Positions 55,973 to 64,000 of a stretch of 64,000 bases of DNA are shown here, one piece after another. The position numbers and the translations under genes are program-made. The DNA lies in contig NZ_FNQN01000003.1 of NCBI RefSeq assembly GCF_900107645.1, forward strand, positions 124,001-188,000. Reading direction: 5' to 3'. Source of the DNA: Desulfuromusa kysingii. Its GTDB lineage: Bacteria > Desulfobacterota > Desulfuromonadia > Desulfuromonadales > Geopsychrobacteraceae. Under the pieces are notes generated by a model. That model made no database searches. It had not been told where the DNA came from and worked only from the letters and a program-made list of their open reading frames with translations. How positions within the stretch are numbered: the stretch's first letter is position 1; each line of letters begins with the position of its first letter.

Positions 55973-56926
55973 GTGAATCAAGTAGGGCCTGAATCTGAGT
56001 TAGAACAACATAGAACTGATGACGAGATCGATCTTGTCGAACTGTTTTTAATTCTCTGGAAGCGCAAATGGTTGATTGTCGTTGTGACTTTGCTGGCAAC
56101 TTTTGCCGCTGCTGGGGTCAGTATGATCATGCCGAAAGTCTATGCCGTGACCGCAATCCTTGAACCGGGTAAAGACGCGGAGGGTCATCTGGTTGAAAAT
56201 CCTCAAAGCATAAGAGAAAATATCCTTGGGGGCGCCTATCATGAGCATATCGCCAAGCAGTTAAACCTGGCGTTTGAAGATATCCCAGAGATCCATGTCA
56301 CTGTGCCTAAAAGTACAGATTTGATCAAAATCTCAATTGAAACCTCCTCCCCCGAAGTTGGAGTGAGTGTTTTGAACGAATTATTGACGGTAATTTCTTC
56401 TGACCTGCGGGATCAGCTTGAAGTTAAGACCCAGAAAACAATGAATAAAATTAAGTTACTGCAACTCGATGAGCAAACCTTGGATGAGCAATTAAGATTG
56501 CTGGATAATCAGCTTGTTCAGATAGTGAGTAGAATGTCGGAACTGGAAGCCGCACGTAGCGCTGCCATTGCTTCTCCCCACAGTGATGCTATGGCTGTGC
56601 TTCTCTATTCTAATGAGATTAAAGATCAACAGATTTATCGAAATGATCTGCAAATGAAGCGGGCTGATATTCAGAGCAGTCGGCGGCAAAGTGCAATCAA
56701 GATTGAAAATGAAAAACTGTCGTTATCTGCAATTAATAGCACATCTATTCATAAGCAACCTTTGATCCCAGGACAACCTATAAAGCCTAAAAAGACATTG
56801 ATCGTGGCTCTTGGGTTTGTCCTTGGTTTTATGGCGGGGATAATGATGGCATTTTTGGCTGAATTTATGCATAAGGTTAAACAGCAGTCGCAAATAGTAG
56901 CGGGGGAGCGAATTCTTTACCAATGA
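55973..56926 (+). CDS. Wzz-family chain-length determinant protein (copy 1)
   Basis: About 317 residues. A short cytoplasmic start with TDDEIDLVELFLILWKRKW precedes a first membrane helix LIVVVTLLATFAAAGVSMIM, a periplasmic helical region (about 60-270), and a second helix at the C-terminus preceded by the proline-rich PGQPIKPKKTLIVALG. This is the Wzz/PCP layout that sets O-antigen or capsule chain length. The GTG at 55973 has GGAG six bases upstream; a GTG at 55946 has no site. A related gene follows at 57.1 kb. Confidence 0.85.
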   Translation: MNQVGPESELEQHRTDDEIDLVELFLILWKRKWLIVVVTLLATFAAAGVSMIMPKVYAVTAILEPGKDAEGHLVENPQSIRENILGGAYHEHIAKQLNLAFEDIPEIHVTVPKSTDLIKISIETSSPEVGVSVLNELLTVISSDLRDQLEVKTQKTMNKIKLLQLDEQTLDEQLRLLDNQLVQIVSRMSELEAARSAAIASPHSDAMAVLLYSNEIKDQQIYRNDLQMKRADIQSSRRQSAIKIENEKLSLSAINSTSIHKQPLIPGQPIKPKKTLIVALGFVLGFMAGIMMAFLAEFMHKVKQQSQIVAGERILYQ

Positions 56927-57125
56927 TAAAATCGACCAAGGATAAAAAGTATTTTAATCGTCATTCTAGGATATATATGAACAATACTGTTTTTTTGCAG
57001 GCTTCCTTGGTGACGAAAGCATGGTTTGGTGCTCTTGAGAGGGGTTTCTATTGTATCTATGATAATGTTGCGCGATGAATGTGTCATTCAATAATGTGAC
57101 TAGGTAGTAGGGGAGGATGACAAAT

Positions 57126-58619
57126 ATGAATCCACCGGAATCAGACCGTCTACACCGTGGAATGACCGATGATGAGATTGACCTCGTTGCATTGGTGTGG
57201 ATACTTATGAGGCACAAGACCCTTATTTTAATTGTTTTTGTCCTTTTTATCATTGCCGGAGCTGCTTATGCATTTTCGCGTCAGTCGATATACGATTACA
57301 TAACGACAATTGAAATCGGATCAACGATTAAAAATCTTGAAACGGGAGATGTTGAACCGATTGAGTCAACTGAAGAGGTTTTGCAAAAAGTCAAGGCGGC
57401 CTATATCCCTTTAAATTCTCAACATCAGGGAGAAAAAAGAATTAGAGTCACGGCGACATCTCCGAAAGGGAGTCGATTGATTATCCTTAAAAGTTCTGGT
57501 TCTGAATTGTCAAAAGATCATCAAGTAACTCTTCATGACGCCATAACCAGTGCTGTTGTGGCTGATCACTTGCGTATGGTTCAACCGACGAGCCAACAGC
57601 TTGAATCTCGTATCGCCAGGATAAAAACAGATCTTGATAAAATGATGTCTGAAGATTTGATACAGATTGAACAAAAAAGCTTGCAAGGAAAGGTACAACA
57701 AAAAAAGATTAATTTGTCGTCGTTGCAGGACAGCGAGCAAGCCTATGAAATTTCTTCAGCAAATGCTCTCCAGAAGTTGGAATCTCAACTCAAGGATATC
57801 CTGGATAGCCAGAAGTTTGAAATTATTGATTTGCAGAATAAAATTGCCAAAGAAAACTCTGATTTAGCAGCGATAGTTGATCAGCATAATACTCTACAGA
57901 AGAATAAAGAAATCCTCATTCAGGAAAATGCTCTTCTGTCGCGTCAAATTGAAAAACTGGACAAAACACTGACAGACATCAATCAAAAGAGATTGCAAGC
58001 TCCGGCTGAAGTTGATACCCCTGCTAGTGCCCTGACTTTGATGATGATCGAGAATCAACTGGAGCAATACCGAACACGCAGAGAAAATCTGGAACTCAGA
58101 ATCGGCGTTGAACTACAACAAAAAAGCACAGATCTGGATATGCAACTGGCAAGCAATGAGCGGCAGAAAATAATTCAGGAAAAGTTACTGTCCGATCTGG
58201 ATGTTCAACTGAGCTTTAAAAAGCAATCACACGCGCGTGAAATTGAGCAGAAGAAGAAAGAAATTCAAAATCTGCAGGCCGAACAAAGCAAAATCATGGG
58301 TGACTATAAGCGCCAACGAGATGAGATAAATCGTACAATTACTGAAACGGAAAATGACTTACGTGAATATGAAATTAACCGTGGGTTTAAAATAGCTCAG
58401 CAAGAGAAGGTTATCGCTGAGTTGGAAGGAAAGTTGAAGAATTTGCAACCTACTCGGTCATTGGGTGTGGCTATCCCGTCTGTTGATCCAATTGGGCCGA
58501 GGAAAATGTTGATTCTTGCTCTTTCTTCGGTTCTTGGTCTCATGGGCGGTATCTTATTGGTTTTTGTAGTTGAGTTTATGTCTAAGGTTAGACAGCAGCA
58601 GTTTGTAGAGGAACAATAA
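57126..58619 (+). CDS. Wzz-family protein with long coiled coil (copy 2)
   Basis: About 497 residues. Its start TDDEIDLVALVWILMRHK resembles copy 1. Membrane helices are ILIVFVLFIIAGAAYAF and the C-terminal MLILALSSVLGLMGGILLVF, after PIGPRKM. Between them a very long charged helical region (about 150-450) is rich in Gln, Glu and Lys and is predicted coiled coil. No cytoplasmic kinase domain is present. ATG 57126 has GGGAGG nine bases upstream; the ATG at 57117 would abut the site. Neither protein has a Wza or Wzc partner in the window. Confidence 0.83.
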   Translation: MNPPESDRLHRGMTDDEIDLVALVWILMRHKTLILIVFVLFIIAGAAYAFSRQSIYDYITTIEIGSTIKNLETGDVEPIESTEEVLQKVKAAYIPLNSQHQGEKRIRVTATSPKGSRLIILKSSGSELSKDHQVTLHDAITSAVVADHLRMVQPTSQQLESRIARIKTDLDKMMSEDLIQIEQKSLQGKVQQKKINLSSLQDSEQAYEISSANALQKLESQLKDILDSQKFEIIDLQNKIAKENSDLAAIVDQHNTLQKNKEILIQENALLSRQIEKLDKTLTDINQKRLQAPAEVDTPASALTLMMIENQLEQYRTRRENLELRIGVELQQKSTDLDMQLASNERQKIIQEKLLSDLDVQLSFKKQSHAREIEQKKKEIQNLQAEQSKIMGDYKRQRDEINRTITETENDLREYEINRGFKIAQQEKVIAELEGKLKNLQPTRSLGVAIPSVDPIGPRKMLILALSSVLGLMGGILLVFVVEFMSKVRQQQFVEEQ

Positions 58620-58926
58620 CAGTTTATAGTTATGTTTTATCTGGTTGCTCTTGAAAATAATGAAATGGATGAACTGCTCAGTATCAAAGTTGATATAGTT
58701 TCTGCAGATTCTTGAGAATCGCAGGCCGATTAATAAAGTAGATCAAGAAATGCACCGACTTAAGCTAAGATAAACGTTAATATCTGATTTCTTGTAACCG
58801 TATGCGTAGATACCTATTCTGGTGAAAGGTCTTCCCGTTTAGGTACCAGTGGTGTAGAGATCCTACGGTCATAAGTTTACTGAATTCATGAATGTTTGTA
58901 GTTATTTAAAAAAGGATGGTTTGTAG
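58620..58926. other. Non-coding gap before wlbA
   Basis: About 307 bases with no supported gene or RNA. I looked for a JUMPstart/ops element and a riboswitch and did not find a convincing one. It probably holds the promoter for the wlbA operon. Confidence 0.4.
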
Positions 58927-59889
58927 ATGGAAAATTTTGCCCTGATTGGTGTTGGTGGTTATATCGCGCCGCGACATATGAAAGCTATAAAGGACACCGG
59001 CAATAACTTGGTTGCTGCAGTGGACAAGAATGATTCCGTTGGTATTATGGATTCATATTTTCCGCAGGCGAATTTTTTTACCGAGTTTGAACGTTTCGAC
59101 CGTCATGTCGAAAAATTACGTCGCGAGAATTCAGGTAAAGAGGTTAGTTATGTTAGTATCTGTTCCCCTAATTATCTGCACGATGCCCATATTCGTTTTG
59201 CCCTGCGTACCCAGGCTAATGCTGTCTGTGAAAAGCCGTTGGTGCTGAATCCTTGGAATATTGATGCACTGCAGGAGATAGAGCAGGAGTCTGGTAAAAG
59301 GGTCAATACCATTTTACAGTTACGCTTACATCCGAGCATTATTGCTCTTAAACAATCGGTCGAGGCGCAACTAAAAGCTGAACCAGGTAAGATGTTTGAT
59401 ATTGATTTAACCTATTTGACATCGCGCGGTCGTTGGTATCAAATCAGTTGGAAAGGTGATGAGGCCAAGTCTGGTGGCGTAGCTACTAATATAGGCGTCC
59501 ATTTCTTTGATATGCTCGCCTATATCTTTGGCCCAGTTCAGAAAAATATTTGCCATATACGTAATGAAGATACCTCTGCTGGCTTTCTTGAACTTAAGCA
59601 TGCTCGGGTCCGCTGGTTCCTCAGTGTCAACGCCGAGCATCTGCCTTCAACGGCTAAAGAAAACGGCCAAACAACCTATCGTTCAATTACTGTAGACGGT
59701 CATGAAATAGAGTTCTCCGGTGGGTTTACCGACCTGCATACGCGCAGTTATGAGGGGATTCTTGCTGGCAAAGGTTTTGGTTTAAGTGACGTACATGACT
59801 GCATTCAGATTGTCCATGACTTCCGCCATTTAAAGCCAGCAGGGTTGACGGGTGATTACCATCCGTTTTGTGGGGCCGTGAATCGTTAA
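58927..59889 (+). CDS. wlbA: UDP-N-acetyl-glucosaminuronate 3-dehydrogenase, WlbA/WbpB type
   Basis: A 320-residue Gfo/Idh/MocA oxidoreductase. The start FALIGVGGYIAPRHMKAIKD is close to WlbA/WbpB, with DRHVEKL and YVSICSPNYLHDAHIRFALR, CEKPLVLNPWN (the catalytic EKP lysine) and GGVATNIGVHFFDMLAYIFG following. It oxidises UDP-GlcNAcA at C3 for UDP-2,3-diacetamido-uronic acid synthesis. An AAGGATGG site lies before the ATG. The next two sugar genes, wlbB and wlbC, follow after an inserted four-helix-bundle gene. Confidence 0.9.
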   Translation: MENFALIGVGGYIAPRHMKAIKDTGNNLVAAVDKNDSVGIMDSYFPQANFFTEFERFDRHVEKLRRENSGKEVSYVSICSPNYLHDAHIRFALRTQANAVCEKPLVLNPWNIDALQEIEQESGKRVNTILQLRLHPSIIALKQSVEAQLKAEPGKMFDIDLTYLTSRGRWYQISWKGDEAKSGGVATNIGVHFFDMLAYIFGPVQKNICHIRNEDTSAGFLELKHARVRWFLSVNAEHLPSTAKENGQTTYRSITVDGHEIEFSGGFTDLHTRSYEGILAGKGFGLSDVHDCIQIVHDFRHLKPAGLTGDYHPFCGAVNR

Positions 59890-59902
59890 GTAAGTATGGC
59901 TG

Positions 59903-59967
59903 TTTATCGTAGATCGTTAAAGAGCTGAATAATATTGGTTACAAATGATCAACATCCAACGATAGAC
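59903..59967. repeat. Heptanucleotide-repeat cluster upstream of the four-helix-bundle gene
   Basis: Imperfect 7-base units GATCAAC, ATCCAAC, GATAGAC run from about 59947 to 59967. About 30 bases earlier (59903-59919) a stretch in the opposite orientation, TTTATCGTAGATCGTTAA, shows the complementary pattern, so the two could pair. The same unit occurs inside wlbB and wlbC. Confidence 0.6.
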
Positions 59968-59977
59968 GGCACTAATC

Positions 59978-60340
59978 ATGAGTGATTATAAAGAGTTGGT
60001 AGTTTGGCAAATGTCAATGGAATTGGCAGAGCATGTTTATCTATTGACTAGGAGTTTTCCGAAAGAAGAGCTGTATGGTTTAACTAGTCAGATAAGACGA
60101 TCAGTGGTTTCGATCCCGTCAAATATTGCTGAAGGCAGTTCTCGTGGTGGACGAAAAGACTTTATCCAGTTTTTAATGATTGCACGTGGTTCCGCAGCTG
60201 AATTAGAAACTCAAATCATGCTGGCATTAAAAATTGACTATGTGTCTGATATCGATAAAATCATAAATCAAATTACATCGATTCGTCAGATGATCAATGC
60301 CTTGATCAGATCACTACGAAACATCGAGGGAAGGAAATAA
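59978..60340 (+). CDS. Four-helix-bundle protein (S23/TIGR02436 family)
   Basis: A 120-residue all-helical protein. It starts DYKELVVWQMSMELAEHVY, then ELYGLTSQIRRSVVSIPSNI and AEGSSRGGRKDFIQFLMIAR, the family motifs, followed by SAAELETQIMLALKIDY. These proteins are often encoded in 23S rRNA intervening sequences or near mobile and repeat elements; members related to Avd occur with diversity-generating retroelements. No reverse transcriptase is present here. It interrupts the wlbA-wlbB-wlbC order and is flanked by heptanucleotide repeats, which hints at arrival as an insertion. Confidence 0.9.
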   Translation: MSDYKELVVWQMSMELAEHVYLLTRSFPKEELYGLTSQIRRSVVSIPSNIAEGSSRGGRKDFIQFLMIARGSAAELETQIMLALKIDYVSDIDKIINQITSIRQMINALIRSLRNIEGRK

Positions 60341-60342
60341 GG

Positions 60343-61044
60343 ATGGAAAATCAGGGATCTAAGATCGACGATCAACATTCAACAATCAACAATCAACCGA
60401 GCTTCTTCGTTCACGAATCATCTTATGTTGATACGCCAGTAACCATCGGTGCAGGCACAAAAATTTGGCACTTCTGCCATGTCCTCCCCGAATGTGAAAT
60501 TGGGGCCGGGTGTTCATTCGGCCAGAACTGCGTCATTGGGCCGCGAGTTAAAATTGGTAATAATGTCAAGGTGCAGAATAATATTTCCATCTACGAAGGT
60601 GTTGAGATAGAGGACGATGTTTTCCTTGGCCCGTCTTGTGTTCTCACCAATGTCACCAATCCCCGTTCACAGGTCCTGAGAAAATCTCTTTATGAAAAAA
60701 CCTTGCTGAAACGAGGTTGTAGTATTGGCGCTAATGCGACAATTGTTTGCGGTATAACGATAGGGCGTTATGCTTTTATCGGTGCTGGAGCCGTTGTCCA
60801 TAGTGATGTTCCAGATTATGCTTTGATGCTCGGAGTGCCTGCCAAACAAAAGGGCTGGATGAGTCGGCATGGTCATTTCTTAAAGAATCCAGATAGTGAA
60901 GGTGTGATGATTTGTCCAGAAAGTAAATTACATTATGAAGTGCGGGATGGTGTTTTAAGTTGCCTCGACCAGGGCGAAAATGATTCTTTGCCATCAGAAC
61001 TGGCTATCGGACATGAATTTTATGATGATTTCAAGGATAAATAG
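60343..61044 (+). CDS. wlbB: UDP-3-amino-sugar N-acetyltransferase, WlbB/WbpD type
   Basis: A 233-residue hexapeptide-repeat acyltransferase. The beta helix starts near residue 25 (TPVTIGAGTKIWHFCHV) and runs through NCVIGPRVKIGNNVKVQNNI and GCSIGANATIVCGITIGRYA; the tail VICPESKLHYEVRDGVLSCLD resembles those of related sugar acetyltransferases. It acetylates the 3-amino group. Residues about 5-19 (KIDDQHSTINNQ region) are encoded by five heptanucleotide repeats and have no counterpart in the family, as far as I can tell. No other start codon is available, and AGGAAATAAGG precedes the ATG. Confidence 0.88.
   Translation: MENQGSKIDDQHSTINNQPSFFVHESSYVDTPVTIGAGTKIWHFCHVLPECEIGAGCSFGQNCVIGPRVKIGNNVKVQNNISIYEGVEIEDDVFLGPSCVLTNVTNPRSQVLRKSLYEKTLLKRGCSIGANATIVCGITIGRYAFIGAGAVVHSDVPDYALMLGVPAKQKGWMSRHGHFLKNPDSEGVMICPESKLHYEVRDGVLSCLDQGENDSLPSELAIGHEFYDDFKDK
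60363..60398 (+). repeat. Heptanucleotide repeats inside wlbB
   Basis: Five imperfect 7-base units (GATCGAC, GATCAAC, ATTCAAC, AATCAAC, AATCAAC) occupy the 5' coding part of wlbB. In frame they give D-D-Q-H-S-T-I-N-N-Q. Confidence 0.85.
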
Positions 61045-61049
61045 ATCAC

Positions 61050-62192
61050 ATGTCTAAAATACAATTTACCGATTTGCATGCGCAGCAGAAACGTATTCGT
61101 CCGCAGATAGATGCCGCAATTAAAAAGGTCCTGGACCATGGTCAATACATTATGGGCCCTGAAGTAGCAGAACTCGAAGGTCGACTGGCAGAATTTGTTG
61201 GTGTTAAACACTGTATCAGTGTTGCCAGCGGAACCGACGCACTCTTGATGGCTCTGATGGCCTATGACGTTGGCCCGGGGGATGCGGTTTTTACTACTCC
61301 TTTTACCTTTGTTGCGACAGGTGAGGTGATCTCACTGCTGGGTGCTACCCCGGTCTTTGTGGATATCGACCCAAGAACGTTTAGTATTGACCCACAAAAG
61401 TTAGAAGAATCAATTATAAACTTCGATCAACGATCAACGATCAACGGTCAATCTTTAACTCCTAAAGGTGTTATTCCCGTGGATCTTTTCGGCTTGCCAG
61501 CAGATTACGACGCCATTAATGAACTAGCAAAAAAGCACGATATGTTTGTTCTTGAAGACGCCGCACAGGGGTTCGGTGGCGTTTATAAAGGCCGCAGGGC
61601 GGCGAGTCTTGCCGATGTCGCCACCACTAGTTTTTTCCCGGCTAAGCCACTAGGTTGTTACGGTGATGGAGGAGCGATTTTTACTGATGATGATGAGTTG
61701 GCGGATATCCTCTGCTCAATCCGGGTTCATGGTAAAGGCACAGATAAGTATGATAATGTTCGCATTGGTATAAATGGTCGATTAGATACGATTCAAGCAG
61801 CTATTCTTCTGCAAAAAATTGATATTTTTCCCTCGGAATTAGAAGCTAGGCAGCGGGTTGCACAAACATATTCTAAACTATTACAGGTCGTACCTAGTGT
61901 ACTGACACCTGTGATTCCTGACAGTTATGCAAGCGCATGGGCTCAATATTCCATTCTGATTCAAGATCGTGATGGTCTGCAAAAGAAGTTGAAGGATGCA
62001 AGCGTCCCCACGGGTATTTATTATTCTAAACCGCTACATTTTCAGGCTGCATATCTGGAAATTGGACATAGCCCAGGAGATTTTCCCGTATCTGAGTCTG
62101 TTTCTGCAAGAATCTTGAGCCTGCCGATGCATCCCTATTTGGATGATATAACAATTAACCTTATTGTTGAGCAGGTAAATAAATTACTATGA
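61050..62192 (+). CDS. wlbC: UDP-3-keto-sugar aminotransferase, WlbC/WbpE (DegT) type
   Basis: A 380-residue DegT/DnrJ/EryC1 PLP enzyme. Blocks are [74 protein letters not shown] and [18 protein letters not shown] with the Schiff-base lysine. It transaminates the 3-keto sugar made by WlbA. Residues about 125-138 (the [11 protein letters not shown] segment) are an in-frame insertion encoded by the GATCAAC repeat, placed just before the conserved VIPV strand. It overlaps the rfbB remnant by four bases. Confidence 0.92.
   Translation: MSKIQFTDLHAQQKRIRPQIDAAIKKVLDHGQYIMGPEVAELEGRLAEFVGVKHCISVASGTDALLMALMAYDVGPGDAVFTTPFTFVATGEVISLLGATPVFVDIDPRTFSIDPQKLEESIINFDQRSTINGQSLTPKGVIPVDLFGLPADYDAINELAKKHDMFVLEDAAQGFGGVYKGRRAASLADVATTSFFPAKPLGCYGDGGAIFTDDDELADILCSIRVHGKGTDKYDNVRIGINGRLDTIQAAILLQKIDIFPSELEARQRVAQTYSKLLQVVPSVLTPVIPDSYASAWAQYSILIQDRDGLQKKLKDASVPTGIYYSKPLHFQAAYLEIGHSPGDFPVSESVSARILSLPMHPYLDDITINLIVEQVNKLL
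61424..61451 (+). repeat. Heptanucleotide repeats inside wlbC
   Basis: Three perfect GATCAAC units followed by GGTCAAT lie within the wlbC coding sequence and are translated D-Q-R-S-T-I-N-G-Q, the same frame and nearly the same peptide as in wlbB. Confidence 0.88.
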
Positions 62193-62837
62193 AAATACTG
62201 GTAACTGGTGGTGCGGGTTTTATCGGCTCTGCAGCTATTCGTTACATTATTCATCATACCCCTGATGAGGTTGAGAACCTTGACAAGCTAACATACGAGG
62301 GGAACTCGGAGTCTGTCTGGAGTGCCTCTACCAGTGATCGCTACGCATTTGAACGGGTGGATATTTGTGATCGGCCAGAACTGTAAAGGGCATTTACAGC
62401 ACATCAACCTGATGCTGTGATGCATTCGGCAGCAGAAAGTCATGTTGATCGCTCTATTGATGGACCTTCTGCTTTTATTGAAACCAATATCGTTGGTACT
62501 TATACCTTGCTTGAAGTTTCACGTAATTACTGGAATAGTCTCAATGAGGAGCGCAAGGCCAAGTTTCGTTTTCATCATATTTCGACAGATGAAGTATATG
62601 GTGATCTCGAATGTTCAGAAGAACTGTTTACTGAACAAACCTCCTATGCTCCAAGTTCACTTTACTCTGCCAGTAAGGCCTGTTCTGATCATTTGGTTCG
62701 TGCTTGGTGGCGAATCTATGGACTCCCAACCCTGGTGTCTAACTGTTCTAATAACTACGGGCCATATCATTTTCCTGAAAAACTTATTTCCCTCATGATT
62801 TTAAATGCTTTGGATAAGAAAAAAATGCCGGTTGATG
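62189..62837 (+). pseudogene. rfbB: dTDP-glucose 4,6-dehydratase (rfbB), nonsense codon and IS truncation
   Basis: The start [20 protein letters not shown] and [13 protein letters not shown] is an RmlB N-terminus. Codon 66 is TAA (62384-62386), and the same frame continues as [29 protein letters not shown] and [16 protein letters not shown] with the catalytic Y-x3-K, so a single base change (likely CAA to TAA) introduced the stop. The gene then stops matching at about residue 216 where the IS3-family end begins at about 62838. The rest, if any, is outside the window. Activity is not expected. Confidence 0.88.
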
Positions 62838-62898
62838 TGGTTCAATGATTTCAGACACCAATATGCGTGCTATAGTCAGGCACAAAATGGAGGTGTTC

Positions 62899-63998
<1,100 letters not shown>

Positions 63999-64000
63999 CC

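Noticed and set aside
58620-58926. JUMPstart/ops element before wlbA
   Set aside because: No GGCGGTAGC-like ops core is present on either strand.
59978-60340. Diversity-generating retroelement accessory gene (avd)
   Set aside because: Only the four-helix fold is shared; there is no reverse transcriptase, template repeat or variable repeat.
59903-61451. CRISPR array
   Set aside because: The repeated units are seven bases long, tandem and partly coding, with no spacers and no cas genes.

Overview
The window reads as a chromosomal segment of a Gram-negative bacterium, most likely of the Desulfuromonadia (Geobacter/Pelobacter/Desulfuromonas relatives). The basis is gene order and content, not a database search: pheA-tyrA-aroA-cmk-rpsA-sppA-ihfB, lysS-lolCE-lolD-bamA-skp-lpxD-fabZ-lpxA-lpxB-msbA-waaA-lpxK, an AroQ-type bifunctional PheA, a full lipid A/Kdo pathway and a partner-switching phosphatase operon. 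Nearly all genes are densely packed with ATGA or TAATG overlaps.

Layout. 1-4.6 kb: end of secD, secF, a TPR protein, recJ and murB. 4.6-6.9 kb (minus): a DRTGG/AAA protein and a PLP aminotransferase. 7.1-14.3 kb: aromatic amino acid genes, cmk, ribosomal protein S1, SppA and an IHF beta subunit. 14.5-16.9 kb: a pseudouridine synthase, lgt and a HAD phosphatase. 16.9-21.3 kb (minus): a signalling operon in which a sodium/solute-symporter-like membrane protein is fused to GAF and PP2C (SpoIIE) domains and is followed by a STAS antagonist and an RsbW-like kinase. 21.6-29.9 kb: two lipoproteins, a dipeptide-type ABC transporter (binding protein and two permeases, no ATPase) with a stand-alone MshEN domain gene between the permeases, mutM and a thioesterase. 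30-44.8 kb: lysS and the envelope biogenesis run (Lol, Bam, lipid A, Kdo). 44.8-54.2 kb: LPS core/O-antigen glycosyltransferases, a YrbL-like kinase, two ELM1-family proteins, a pyruvyl-transferase-like protein and an O-antigen ligase; the part from about 50.8 to 54.2 kb is visibly AT-rich. 54.5-62.8 kb: a ComEA-like protein, a UDP-glucuronate epimerase-type enzyme, two Wzz chain-length proteins and a wlbA-wlbB-wlbC set for a diacetamido-uronic acid sugar. The last gene, an rfbB homologue, carries an in-frame stop and is cut by an IS3-family element that reaches the end of the window.

The most interesting items are: (1) the MshEN-type protein, whose two 24-residue motifs with a 5-residue spacer match the c-di-GMP-binding pattern, inside a peptide-transporter operon; (2) the symporter-GAF-PP2C protein with a complete partner-switching pair; (3) clusters of a GATCAAC-like heptanucleotide repeat inside the wlb region, two of them translated in the same frame within neighbouring genes; (4) homopolymer tracts at the 5' ends of two divergent O-antigen genes. 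No CRISPR array, tRNA, rRNA or prophage was seen. All functions are inferred from sequence read by eye.
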